64,000 nucleotides of DNA, from positions 1 to 64,000 of the forward strand of contig JAFRHH010000022.1 in assembly GCA_017433405.1 (NCBI GenBank). The letters are read 5' to 3'. Below are positions 44,629 to 52,992 of this stretch, in pieces. The notes beneath the pieces were generated by a model. The model was given only the letters and a program-made list of their open reading frames with translations, ran no database searches and was not told where the DNA came from. This DNA is from Clostridia bacterium (GTDB lineage: Bacteria; Bacillota; Clostridia; Christensenellales; Aristaeellaceae). A program made the translations under genes and the position numbers. Position 1 is the stretch's first letter; each line of letters opens with the position of its first letter.

Positions 44629-46275
44629 ATGATTGAATTATCCGATACGACGCTTCGCGACGGGGCTCAGGCCGAGGGAATATCCTTTTCCGTTTCCGAT
44701 AAAATCCAGATTATTTCAGCGCTCGACGAGCTTGGAATCAGGTGGATTGAAGCCGGAAGTCCCGGAATCAATCCAGCCGATTTTGAACTGTTTCGTCTCC
44801 TTCAGTCAAAGCCGGCTCTTCGCAGGTCCTCTCTCCTGGCTTTCGGTCCCACCTGCAGGCCCGGTACTTCGCCTGCCGATGATGAAAATCTGAAGAAGCT
44901 TGCCGGCTGTGGAGCGGACGGCGTTGTTCTGTTCGGAAAATGCTCCCTTCCCCTTGTTTCGCATGTCCTTCACTGTACGCCGGACGAAAATCTGCGGATG
45001 ATTCGCGACAGTGTCTCCTATCTGAAGCAGCATCATCAGATTGTCTGGTTTGACGCTGAGCATTTTTTTGACGGTTTTGCCGATCATCAGGATTATGCGC
45101 TGTCCGCCCTGGCCGCCGCCGCGGAAGGCGGAGCCGATCGGATTATCCTCTGTGATACCCGTGGCTCCATGCTGCCGGATGAAATCAGACGTATTGTCGC
45201 GGCCGCCCGAAGCAGCTGCGCCATTCCCCTCGGAATCCACTGTCATAATGACTGTGGCCTGGCGGTCTCAAACAGTATTGAGGCCGTTCAGGCCGGCTGT
45301 ACCCTGGTCCAGGGAACGATCGGCGGAATCGGCGAGCGGTGCGGAAACGCGAATCTTTGTACCATCATCCCCGTGTTATCCCTGAAAATGGGGCTGAAAT
45401 GCATTCCGACGGATAAGCTCCCCCGTTTAACCCATCTCTCCCGTAAAATATTTGAAATCATGAACATCGTTCCTGATGAAACCTCTCCTTTTATCGGGAA
45501 TTCCGCCTTTGCCCATAAAGCCGGCGTCCATATCGACGGCATTATGAAGGATCCTGAATCCTATGAGCAGATCAACCCGGAATCGGTTGGAAACCAGCGC
45601 CGTTTTCTGCTCTCCGACCAGGTTGGAAAAGCCGGTGTCTATGCCCGGCTCGGCCGGTTTTTGCCCGACCTAAACCGTGACAGCAGTGAAATCAGCAGGA
45701 TCCTTCAGAAGCTGAAGGAAATGGAAACCGCCGGATATACCTATGAAAATGCCGACAGCTCTTTCGAACTGCTGGCCCTGGATACCCTTGGAAGGCGTCC
45801 CCGTTACTTTGAGGTCGTTGATTATCATGTTCTCTGCCAAAGCAATCCCCTGGAATCGGGAAACCTTCCTTCGGCGCAGGCCTACCTGAAAATTAATGTA
45901 AACGGAAAAGAGGAAATCAACGCCGCGGAAGGCGACGGGCCGGTGAACGCGCTGGATCTGGCCCTTCGAAAAACGCTCTCGCTCTTCTTCCCAAGCGTCA
46001 GCCATATGAGCCTGAAGGATTTTAAGGTTCGTGTTCTGAACGCGAAGGGGACCGCTTCCCTGGTTCGGGTGTCCATTGAAAGCAGCGACGGAGAACACAT
46101 CTGGAATACCGTCGGCGTTTCGGAAAACATTATCGAGGCCTGCCTGAAGGCGCTGATCGATTCCGTCGATTATATGCTGACTAAGTATGTGCCTCCTCAC
46201 GAAATTTATCAGGCCTTTGATTTTTCGGGAAGCGGGCAGCCGGTTTCGTCGTTGAATGTGCGGGGAGGGAAATGA
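44629..46275 (+). CDS. cimA: (R)-Citramalate synthase
   Basis: A 548-residue enzyme condensing pyruvate and acetyl-CoA to citramalate, the start of the threonine-independent isoleucine route. The HMGL-like barrel has IELSDTTLRDGAQ at the start, IHCHNDCGLAVSNS (metal His pair, about residues 205-218) and GGIGERCGNANL. The C-terminal LeuA-like domain carries the CimA signatures KDFKVRVLNAKGTASLVRV and TVGVSENIIEACLKALIDSVDY, which separate it from isopropylmalate synthase. The start is set at ATG 44629 with TTGAGG upstream; ATG 44620 is an alternative. Its stop overlaps the ECF sigma gene. Confidence 0.92.
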   Translation: MIELSDTTLRDGAQAEGISFSVSDKIQIISALDELGIRWIEAGSPGINPADFELFRLLQSKPALRRSSLLAFGPTCRPGTSPADDENLKKLAGCGADGVVLFGKCSLPLVSHVLHCTPDENLRMIRDSVSYLKQHHQIVWFDAEHFFDGFADHQDYALSALAAAAEGGADRIILCDTRGSMLPDEIRRIVAAARSSCAIPLGIHCHNDCGLAVSNSIEAVQAGCTLVQGTIGGIGERCGNANLCTIIPVLSLKMGLKCIPTDKLPRLTHLSRKIFEIMNIVPDETSPFIGNSAFAHKAGVHIDGIMKDPESYEQINPESVGNQRRFLLSDQVGKAGVYARLGRFLPDLNRDSSEISRILQKLKEMETAGYTYENADSSFELLALDTLGRRPRYFEVVDYHVLCQSNPLESGNLPSAQAYLKINVNGKEEINAAEGDGPVNALDLALRKTLSLFFPSVSHMSLKDFKVRVLNAKGTASLVRVSIESSDGEHIWNTVGVSENIIEACLKALIDSVDYMLTKYVPPHEIYQAFDFSGSGQPVSSLNVRGGK

Positions 46276-46784
46276 TGTCAGTTTATTCTTCGGATTCCTC
46301 GTCCCCGGGCAATGGTTTTTCAGCGCTCTACGACCGATATGCCACCGATGTGCTTCGGGTCAGCTATTACTATCTCGGCAACCGGCAGCAGGCGGAGGAT
46401 GTTACGCAGGAGGTATTCATCAAACTGCTGACGGCGCAGCCGGCGCTGATCGAAGGAAAGGAAAAGGCATGGCTCCTGAAGGTCGCGCTGAATAAATGCC
46501 GTGACATCTGGAAGGGCTCCTGGTATAAGCGGGTTGTTCTTGGTCATCCGGCCTTTGAGCTGTTTCCCGCGCCGGAGGAGACGGATCGGATTGTGGAGGA
46601 GCAGGCGCTGGCCAAAGCGGTTAACCAGCTCCCCCCGGAATTCAAGGAAGTTATCCTGCTTTACTACTATCAGGGCTACAGTACCTCCGAGATCGCGGAT
46701 CTTCTGCAGCTCGCGGAGGGAACCGTCTCTTCCCGGCTGAGCCGGGCGAGAAGCCGATTAAAAGCCGAACTGAAAGAGGAATGA
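46272..46784 (+). CDS. ECF-type RNA polymerase sigma factor
   Basis: 170 residues. Sigma region 2 (FSALYDRYATDVLRVSYYYL, then AEDVTQEVFIKLL at about residues 41-53) and region 4 (LPPEFKEVILLYYYQGYSTS and AEGTVSSRLSRARSRL, about 114-163) are present, with region 3 absent, as in the ECF group. It directs polymerase to a small regulon. ATG 46272 follows GGGGAGGGAA and overlaps the cimA stop by 4 bases. The next gene, four bases on, looks like its membrane anti-sigma factor. Confidence 0.92.
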   Translation: MMSVYSSDSSSPGNGFSALYDRYATDVLRVSYYYLGNRQQAEDVTQEVFIKLLTAQPALIEGKEKAWLLKVALNKCRDIWKGSWYKRVVLGHPAFELFPAPEETDRIVEEQALAKAVNQLPPEFKEVILLYYYQGYSTSEIADLLQLAEGTVSSRLSRARSRLKAELKEE

Positions 46785-46787
46785 ACG

Positions 46788-47300
46788 ATGAACCAGCTGG
46801 AACATCTGCGTGAGGCCACGGATAAAGCGCTCTACGGACTGGTGGCTGACCGCGAACTGAAAAACAGGATCGAAAAAGAAATGCTGCAGCGCGGCAGCGC
46901 CGATCGTGTGCCTTTTTTCCGGCGGAAGCTGTTTCCTTCCCTGATCGCCGTTTCGGCCGCGCTGGTTTTATGCCTGGCGTTGCTGGATTCCTTCCGGACT
47001 GAAATCTCCCTGACCCAGCCGCAGCTGACTTCCATTTCCGCCGGTGCCCGGAAATCAGATCCGGCTGGTCCGGCGGGCTTGTCTGATCGGTCGGCAGCCA
47101 TTCAGATCGGTGAAGAGATCTATCAGGTGATGCCGGAAGCCCCCGCGGCCATTGAAATCCGCAGCTCTCTTGGAAAGATCGGGGATGAGCGGATCCTGTC
47201 CTCGGATTATGCTCCCGGAACGGAAGTGTTTCTGACCAGCCAGGATCATATCATCGCGGTTCGCGCGGAAGATGGGATGGTTTTCCTTCTTCATAAATGA
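46788..47300 (+). CDS. Probable membrane anti-sigma factor
   Basis: 170 residues with an N-terminal cytoplasmic part (about 1-43, helical, basic at RRKLFP), one transmembrane helix (about 47-66, LIAVSAALVLCLALL) and an extracytoplasmic domain of ~100 residues ending in short beta strands. There is no zinc-binding HxxxCxxC motif. I do not recognise the sequence family; the anti-sigma call rests on topology and tight linkage (3 bases) to the ECF sigma gene. It stops one base before the convergent sigH stop. Confidence 0.6.
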   Translation: MNQLEHLREATDKALYGLVADRELKNRIEKEMLQRGSADRVPFFRRKLFPSLIAVSAALVLCLALLDSFRTEISLTQPQLTSISAGARKSDPAGPAGLSDRSAAIQIGEEIYQVMPEAPAAIEIRSSLGKIGDERILSSDYAPGTEVFLTSQDHIIAVRAEDGMVFLLHK

Positions 47301-47969
47301 TTACGATCGTTTTCCCTCTTCTTCGAGATATTTTTCCAGTTTTCGTTTGACCCGCTGCAGCGCGTTGTCGATTGATTTGACATGTCTTTCCAGCGTCTCG
47401 GCAATTTCCTGATAGCTTTTCCCGTCAAGATAGGAACTGAGCACCTCCTGTTCCAGCGGAGAAAGGATTTCATTCATCTTCGTATGGATATCGCCGAGAT
47501 CCTCCCGGTTGATAATCAGTTCCTCCGGGTTGGATGTTCTTCCCTCCACAATCACATCAAGAAGCGTCCTGTCGCTTTCCTCGTCGTAGAGCGGTTTGTT
47601 CAGAGATACATAACTGTTGAGCGGAATGTGTTTTTGCCGGGTGGCTGTTTTGATCGCGGTAATAATCTGCCGGGTAATGCACAGTTCTGCGAAGGCTCTG
47701 AAGGAGCTCAGCCGGTTATGTTTGAAATCACGGATGGCCTTGTAAAGGCCGATCATCCCTTCCTGAACAATATCTTCATGATCGGCCCCAATCAGAAAAT
47801 AGCTTCGGGCTTTCGACCTGACGAAATTTTTATACTTATTCAGCAGATATTCCTCGGCGATCGAATCTCCTTCGTGGCATAAGGTCACAACCTCCTCATC
47901 GCTTAAGTCCGCATATGCGTTCAGAAGGTCTGAATCCATATTTTCCGCTTCATGCTGATTGCTGTTCAT
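47301..47969 (-). CDS. sigH: RNA polymerase sigma factor SigH (Spo0H)
   Basis: 222 residues. Region 2 contains KYKNFVRSKARSYFLIGADH and EDIVQEGMIGLYKAIRDF. The stretch FAELCITRQIITAIKTATRQ is nearly invariant among SigH proteins. Region 4 ends HVKSIDNALQRVKRKLEKYL. SigH drives early stationary-phase and, where present, sporulation or competence genes. The frame is open to a TTG at 47984; ATG 47969 is used but the exact start is uncertain. It follows rlmB in the Firmicutes order mrnC-thyX-rlmB-sigH. Confidence 0.95.
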   Translation of the reverse strand: MNSNQHEAENMDSDLLNAYADLSDEEVVTLCHEGDSIAEEYLLNKYKNFVRSKARSYFLIGADHEDIVQEGMIGLYKAIRDFKHNRLSSFRAFAELCITRQIITAIKTATRQKHIPLNSYVSLNKPLYDEESDRTLLDVIVEGRTSNPEELIINREDLGDIHTKMNEILSPLEQEVLSSYLDGKSYQEIAETLERHVKSIDNALQRVKRKLEKYLEEEGKRS

Positions 47970-48018
47970 GGCATCCTGATTCAAGCGTTTTCACCCGGCT
48001 CTCATTGTTTGATCGTTT

Positions 48019-48768
48019 TTATTCTCCTCGCTGATTCATCACGGCATACATCATGATTCCGGCCGCGACGGAAGCGTTCAGGCTGTCAATCTTTCCCTTC
48101 AAAGGAAGGGAGATCCGCTCGTCGCACTTTTTTTCGGTCAGGAGGCTGATGCCCTCCCCTTCCGCGCCGACCACCAGCGCCGTGCCTCCCTGAAAACGCA
48201 CCTTTCGGTAATCCACTCCGTTCATGGTCACCGCGTAAACCCAGATGTTCCGCTTTTTCAGCTCTTCAATACACTGGTTCAGATTGCTGACCCGCGCCAC
48301 TTTCATATATTCCACTGCACCGGCCGAAGCCTTCACGGCGGCAGGTGTCAGGCCGACGCTCCTGTGAAGGGGAACGATCACGCCGTGGGCTCCGGCGCAT
48401 TCCGCAGTCCGGATCACCGCCCCCAGATTATGCGGATCCGTAATCCCGTCCAGCAGGATCAGGAAGGGCGGCTCGTTCCTTTCCGCCGCAAGGCTGAGCA
48501 TACTTTCGACCGTGGAATACTGATACGCGGACGCGAAAGCGATCAGCCCCTGATGCTGTGGCGCAATCTCATCCAGCCTGGACTTGTCCACCACCTGCAC
48601 CATGATCTTTTTTTCCTTGGCCATGCTGACAATCTCTCTGGCGGAGCCGGACAGCTCCCCTCTCTGCACCATCAGCTTTTCCAGATCACGACCGTTTTTG
48701 AGCGCTTCCCGAATCGGATTCCTGCCGGTTAAAATATAAGGATCCGAGGGCTGTCTTTGATTATCCAT
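48019..48768 (-). CDS. rlmB: 23S rRNA 2'-O-methyltransferase, RlmB/TrmH (SpoU) family
   Basis: 249 residues. The N-terminal L30e-like substrate domain is TGRNPIREALKNGRDLEKLM. The C-terminal SPOUT knot has the three TrmH motifs: LDGITDPHNLGAVIRTAECA (about residues 101-120), VVGAEGEGIS (about 196-205) and LPLKGKIDSLNASVAAGIMM. RlmB makes Gm2251 in 23S rRNA. ATG 48768 lies inside the end of thyX (8-base overlap). Confidence 0.94.
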   Translation of the reverse strand: MDNQRQPSDPYILTGRNPIREALKNGRDLEKLMVQRGELSGSAREIVSMAKEKKIMVQVVDKSRLDEIAPQHQGLIAFASAYQYSTVESMLSLAAERNEPPFLILLDGITDPHNLGAVIRTAECAGAHGVIVPLHRSVGLTPAAVKASAGAVEYMKVARVSNLNQCIEELKKRNIWVYAVTMNGVDYRKVRFQGGTALVVGAEGEGISLLTEKKCDERISLPLKGKIDSLNASVAAGIMMYAVMNQRGE

Positions 48769-49516
48769 GGCTGTTTTCCTTTCTGAAAAGCATCAGCTTT
48801 TCTCTTTCTTCTCTGACCTGAGCGGCCTTTCCGCAGCTTTTTTCTCCTTCCGGACAGCAGCCTCTGAGGCAGGCCGGCCCCGCATCCGCAAAGAGCTCCG
48901 GCGCCACCTGAAGGCACAGCAGATGCATCTGTCGGGCCAGCTCACGAATCTCCCATTGTGCTCTGTTGCACATCCTGATCGCGAAAAAATGGCGCAATTC
49001 CCGTACGTTCATGGTCATCAGCAGCCTCGTCTCGCAGGCGCCAGGCAAAACAAATCGGGCATCCTCATTGGCTGTTTCGCCTCCCTGGCCCAGTTCCTTC
49101 TGCCAGTCCCGGTACCATGCTTCGATCGTTTCCATCTGGGCCTGGTATTTCAGGACAGCCTCCTGCCCCAGGGCTTTGATCCTGGGGGGAATAATGTATC
49201 CAAAGCCATGCTCGTAGGAGACATAACGCTGGCTCTGGACAGAAAAGCTTGCAAGCCGATGCCTCGTCAGCTGGGCCAGAAGCACCCGGCTGACGCCTTC
49301 GATCCCGAAGGTGAACGTGGCATGCTCGAAAACGGATTCGTGCCCCATGGATTTCAGCCTTTCAATGAAGGCGGACTGATCTCTGCTGCTGACTTTCTCT
49401 TCCAGATTCCGGATGGTGGAAGCTGAGTAGCAGAGCTTCGCCCCGAGAGAAATCGTTTCCTCGGGATGGAGGGTATTTCTGATAAGAATGACGTTCAGTT
49501 CCTTTGCTTCAGCCAT
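48761..49516 (-). CDS. thyX: Flavin-dependent thymidylate synthase
   Basis: A 251-residue FAD enzyme making dTMP from dUMP with methylenetetrahydrofolate and NADPH. The ThyX motif RHRxxSxxxxSxRY appears as RHRLASFSVQSQRYV (about residues 79-93), preceded by FEHATFTFGIEGVSR. ATG 49516 is chosen with AAGGAGACTGGC upstream; the longer frame would start inside mrnC. A cysteine-rich C-terminal extension (ACLRGCCPEGEKSC) is present. It overlaps mrnC and rlmB by 8 bases each. Confidence 0.95.
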   Translation of the reverse strand: MAEAKELNVILIRNTLHPEETISLGAKLCYSASTIRNLEEKVSSRDQSAFIERLKSMGHESVFEHATFTFGIEGVSRVLLAQLTRHRLASFSVQSQRYVSYEHGFGYIIPPRIKALGQEAVLKYQAQMETIEAWYRDWQKELGQGGETANEDARFVLPGACETRLLMTMNVRELRHFFAIRMCNRAQWEIRELARQMHLLCLQVAPELFADAGPACLRGCCPEGEKSCGKAAQVREEREKLMLFRKENSHG

Positions 49517-49922
49517 GCCAGTCTCCTTTAAAAACAGTAGTAATGATCTCCTGCAGGCGCTCATTCTGCCTGGTCAGGTACAAAAAACCGATGAGCGCTT
49601 CAAACGCGGTGGATGCCGCGTAATCCTCCGGTTCCTGATGCCGCGGCGCCGGATGCCTTGCGTGGGCATTCCGGCCTCTTCGGACGATTTCTTTCTCCGC
49701 TTCGCTCAGATCATCCTCGATGGATTTGAGAAAAACGGACTGGGCGTGGGCGTTTACGTACAGGACGCATTGCGCGTGCATATGCCTTACGCTCAGCTTC
49801 TCCTGAATCAGGCGGCTTCTGACCGTAAGCTCCCACACCGTATCGCCCACATAGGCCAGCTGCAGGGAATTCAGCCTCATCACTTCCGCAGCGTCCATTC
49901 CTGCCCCGTCCCAAAAGTCCAA
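49509..49922 (-). CDS. mrnC: Mini-ribonuclease III
   Basis: 137 residues, an RNase III catalytic domain without a dsRNA-binding domain, which matures 23S rRNA. Visible are LQLAYVGDTVWELTVRSRL (the acidic catalytic Asp in YVGD), RRGRNAHARHPAPRH and YAASTAFEALIGFLYL (catalytic Glu). A TTG at 49922 with GGAGGGG six bases before it is chosen. Upstream codons are excluded because the extended -10 at 49953-49961 would start transcription near 49946. ATG 49898 is a possible shorter start. Confidence 0.88.
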   Translation of the reverse strand: MDFWDGAGMDAAEVMRLNSLQLAYVGDTVWELTVRSRLIQEKLSVRHMHAQCVLYVNAHAQSVFLKSIEDDLSEAEKEIVRRGRNAHARHPAPRHQEPEDYAASTAFEALIGFLYLTRQNERLQEIITTVFKGDWHG

Positions 49923-49952
49923 GCCATCCCCTCCGGTTCCGATATGATTCTG

Positions 49953-49961
49953 ATTATAACA
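49953..49961 (-). promoter_or_regulatory. Extended -10 promoter of mrnC-thyX-rlmB-sigH
   Basis: Minus strand TGTTATAAT, an extended -10 element. No convincing -35 is seen, which fits extended -10 promoters. Confidence 0.5.
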
Positions 49962-50031
49962 CAAATTCACGAAGCTCGGGGAAGGTTATCAAAAAAATCA
50001 TGAAAAACTGAAAAAAATTAAAAAAACAATA

Positions 50032-50059
50032 TTGACAAGTCATTGAAAATGTGTATAAT
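50032..50059 (+). promoter_or_regulatory. tRNA-Lys promoter
   Basis: TTGACA (50032-50037), spacer 16, TATAAT (50054-50059), both consensus, in an A-rich context, 17 bases before the mature tRNA 5' end. Confidence 0.9.
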
Positions 50060-50076
50060 AGCTTTTGTTCGCTTGA

Positions 50077-50149
50077 GCACCATTAGCTCAGTTGGTAGAG
50101 CACCTGACTCTTAATCAGGGTGTCTAGGGTTCGAGTCCCTAATGGTGTA
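50077..50149 (+). tRNA. tRNA-Lys (CTT anticodon)
   Basis: 73 bases. The acceptor stem GCACCAT/ATGGTGT closes with one G-T pair. D-arm AGCTCAGTTGGTAGAGC; anticodon arm CTGACTCTTAATCAG with anticodon CTT; T-arm GGGTTCGAGTCCC; discriminator A. CCA is not encoded. It reads AAG codons. It lies at the left border of the GC-rich RiPP operon, which is transcribed toward it. Confidence 0.97.
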
Positions 50150-50152
50150 CAG

Positions 50153-50183
50153 CCCTTGGAGAGTTTTGCTTCAAGGGTTTTTT
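50153..50183 (+). terminator. tRNA-Lys terminator
   Basis: CCCTTG ... CAAGGG stem followed by six T. There is no T-run on the opposite strand, so it would not stop the RiPP operon coming from the right. Confidence 0.8.
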
Positions 50184-50219
50184 CATTGCGATAATACCGC
50201 GGCTGTGTGCCCGGAAGGG

Positions 50220-52175
50220 TCAGGACAGCTCCGCGTAAGAAAGCATCACCCCCGCGATGCCGAGACCGCCCCGCAGGAAGGCTGGAAGAAAATACTGCTG
50301 ACGCCCCTCCCTGAAAACCATATACACGCCGTTTTTCTTTTTGCGATCTACCATCCACGCAAGCAGGCGTCCGGCCCGGTTTAATGCCCCGGGCTCTCCC
50401 TGCTGATGCGCCGACAGGCACGCAGCCGCGCGTCCGGCCAGTCCGCCGGAGAGAACATCAGTATCCGGCCAGGACCGATCCGCCGTTCCCCAAACCGTTT
50501 CCCACATCTTTTCGGGTTGTTCTCCGATGGGCCAGTGTTTGAATGCTTCGAGCAGCTGTGCGCTTTCCCGGTCGTCTGCGTCCCGGCAGTATTCCAGCGC
50601 CCACAGGAGTCCCGCAAGGCCATCCTCGAATTCGAAGCCACCGTCAAAGCGCCGCGCGATGACCCGCTCTTCGGGCGGACATGAGTATTCGTTCAGAAGA
50701 TAAGCGCCGAAAGCCAGCATATCCCTTCGGCATGCCTCCGCAAGCTCAAGCGCGAGCGCCTTATCCGTTTCGCGGAGCAGCGCGGATCGGGAGGCAGCGC
50801 GGCAGAAAACCCCAACGCCGGAAAAGCCCCGCGCCAGTCCGAAAAGGCTCCCCGTTTTTCCATCGATCATAGGCACATGCCAAAGGCAGCGGCCGCCGGA
50901 GAGCGGAATACGCTCCTCCCACACTGCGCGCAGCGCCTGCGCGGACTCTTGGGCGGCAAGCTCCTTCGGCAGCGGCTCCGGGAGAGACGTGGGTTCGATG
51001 ACGGGCGCTCGTAAAAACTGTGCCGACGGATCTGTCCAGCCGTCAATGTGCCGCAGACTTGCCAGAATATAGTCGCGCTGCACGGCAAGATCCCGCTCGT
51101 TCATGCTTTGGATACGCTCTTTGGCATAGGCGATCGGGCTGACGCGCAAAAAATCTTCGATCAGGCAGTTCCCCTGCCTGTCGCCCCGAAGCGCCCGATC
51201 ACCGGCGCAGAACCAGAAGTAGGGTACGTCGCCCTCCTTCACACAGGACGCTTCCCAAGCCAGGATTGGATGCCACCGACGGCGCTGATCGCTGTCAAGC
51301 CCGTTTTCCAGGCGTTTCAGCACGCTTTTTTTCTCCGCGTCCGACCGCGCGGAGGCATACGCGGCAATCAGGATGTTATAGGCCCCTGTGGATCGCATGA
51401 TATACCGAACCGAAAAATGCCCAAACTGATCCAGCAGCGCCGATACCTCCGCCCGCTTTTTCAGGATGGCCTGATACCCGGTCTGAAACCCGGCAAGGAA
51501 GCTGTTCTCATATCCCCTGGGCGTACAGTCGTCCCCCTGCAGCAGGGGGCTTTTCTGGATTTGGGCATAAAAGCGCGGCAGAACCATGCATTCCCCCACC
51601 GACATCCGGTATTCCGGAAATATCTCGCCGTAATCCGCGGGAAAATCGCCGGCGCCGCCGAACCCTGCCGCCCTGGCGCACAGCAGCGTTTCCGTATCGA
51701 TTACGCAGGGTCGGTCCCCGGCCGGGATGATATTAAAACGGTGCATATCCGTGCTGCCCAGGGCGTAAAACACGGCGGTCAGCCTGCCGAGCCAGGTATA
51801 AAACGCCGCCCGCTCCGCGCCCTCCGTCGGAATCCGCTGCGCCGTTTCCTTCTGGAAAGCATAACCCCTGCCGCTGATCTGCTCCGGTACGAGCCGCTCG
51901 CCAAACAGCATCTCATTCAGCTGCCCGAGAAGCTCCGTTCCGGCTCCGTCTCTCGGTTTATAATAGACGGTCCCCGCCGCCGTATCCAGTCTGAGTACCG
52001 CTTCCCCATGCAGGTGGCGATCCCCTGTTTCCGAAATTCCTTTTATTTCAGCAGGATCCACCCCCTGAAAAAAGTACCGGGCCATCTCCCACCGGTGGCG
52101 TTCGAAGCGTTCGCGCAGAAGGCGTTCAAATGCGTGATCCTGTTCCATCATGATCTTGCCGGCTGATCCTTTCAC
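50220..52175 (-). CDS. LanM-like lanthipeptide synthetase, short form with degenerate cyclase
   Basis: 651 residues. The dehydratase (DUF4135) domain retains its kinase-like active site, K73 in YYKPR, D143/H145/N148 in TDMHRFN and D160 in DTET, and the elimination residues R261/T263 in MRSTGAY. It lacks ~115 N-terminal residues compared with the other LanM here. The C-terminal LanC-like part (about 440-651) is only ~210 residues, about half a normal cyclase. Glycine-rich repeats remain (GLARGFSGVGVF, EDGLAGLLWAL, GGLGIAGVML), but the zinc triad is missing: where LCHG is expected there is LSGG (575-578). GTG 52175 has AAAGGAT upstream and overlaps PrsW by 50 bases. It is the last gene of the operon. 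Dehydration without zinc-catalysed cyclisation is the expected activity. Confidence 0.85.
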   Translation of the reverse strand: MKGSAGKIMMEQDHAFERLLRERFERHRWEMARYFFQGVDPAEIKGISETGDRHLHGEAVLRLDTAAGTVYYKPRDGAGTELLGQLNEMLFGERLVPEQISGRGYAFQKETAQRIPTEGAERAAFYTWLGRLTAVFYALGSTDMHRFNIIPAGDRPCVIDTETLLCARAAGFGGAGDFPADYGEIFPEYRMSVGECMVLPRFYAQIQKSPLLQGDDCTPRGYENSFLAGFQTGYQAILKKRAEVSALLDQFGHFSVRYIMRSTGAYNILIAAYASARSDAEKKSVLKRLENGLDSDQRRRWHPILAWEASCVKEGDVPYFWFCAGDRALRGDRQGNCLIEDFLRVSPIAYAKERIQSMNERDLAVQRDYILASLRHIDGWTDPSAQFLRAPVIEPTSLPEPLPKELAAQESAQALRAVWEERIPLSGGRCLWHVPMIDGKTGSLFGLARGFSGVGVFCRAASRSALLRETDKALALELAEACRRDMLAFGAYLLNEYSCPPEERVIARRFDGGFEFEDGLAGLLWALEYCRDADDRESAQLLEAFKHWPIGEQPEKMWETVWGTADRSWPDTDVLSGGLAGRAAACLSAHQQGEPGALNRAGRLLAWMVDRKKKNGVYMVFREGRQQYFLPAFLRGGLGIAGVMLSYAELS

Positions 52176-52911
52176 AAAGCTTATCCTTTTTCTTCCATAT
52201 TCCGATCACAACAAACGCGATAACTGTCATGGCAGCAAACACAACATAGGAAACGGTCGAAAGCGTTCTCAGGACAGGTACGAGCGAAAGATAAGGAAGC
52301 GCCATGATCTCCTCCACCGTCATACTTCCAATGCGCGAACCGCCCGCGGCTTCCATCAGCGCAAGATGCGACAGTTCAAAAAACGCATGCAGGATGATCG
52401 GCACAGCCAGGGCCAGCGTCTGGTCGCCCCTGCTCCCCGTCGCCAGGAACCGGCTGAAAAAGAAGCCCATCATCACGGCAAACAGGATATGATATGGCAG
52501 CAGCGTCATGATCAGTCCATTCGCGCCGGAGAAAAAGACCGTGATGATCCCTTCCGTCAGGGTGAAACCAACGGCGATGAGACAGGCGGCGATCACCACA
52601 TCATAGCGACAGACGACCTCCTCCGTATTCCGCAGCGCAAAGCGGAGCGCGGTATATTTGAAGATCTCCTTCAGGAGTGCGTACTTCACTAGCCCCGTCA
52701 AAAAGCCGCACAGCAGCGGATGCATGCCGTGGAAATCGGGAACAAGCAGGCTGAACAGAACCGGAAGAATCCCGGCCAGCGCGCCGGTTCCGAGCAGGCG
52801 CCCCAGGGAACAGTCGGAGAATTTGGCCCCGGTTTTTAACCTTGTCAGCCACCATATAATCAGTGTATTGAGGGCCAGAAACACGATAAACAGCAATAGA
52901 ATTCTCAACAT
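52126..52911 (-). CDS. PrsW-like intramembrane protease
   Basis: 261 residues with about seven hydrophobic segments. The spaced residues of the PrsW (M82) family are present: E82 with K85 in LKEIFK, E120 in VGFTLTEG, H141 in LPYHILFAVMMG and H175 in LHAFFE. The canonical EExxK is KEIFK here, so one Glu is replaced. Known PrsW cleaves the anti-sigma factor RsiW; in RiPP clusters such proteases can act in leader removal or immunity. Either role here is inference. ATG 52911 is chosen with GGGAGATATATTC upstream. It sits between the radical SAM gene and the second LanM. Confidence 0.72.
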   Translation of the reverse strand: MLRILLLFIVFLALNTLIIWWLTRLKTGAKFSDCSLGRLLGTGALAGILPVLFSLLVPDFHGMHPLLCGFLTGLVKYALLKEIFKYTALRFALRNTEEVVCRYDVVIAACLIAVGFTLTEGIITVFFSGANGLIMTLLPYHILFAVMMGFFFSRFLATGSRGDQTLALAVPIILHAFFELSHLALMEAAGGSRIGSMTVEEIMALPYLSLVPVLRTLSTVSYVVFAAMTVIAFVVIGIWKKKDKLCERISRQDHDGTGSRI

Positions 52912-52992
52912 GAATATATCTCCCGCGATCATACAGGGTTCACGCCATTGTGAAAAGCTCGTCCGGATCCGGAAGTTTTCCCACGGACCTGT

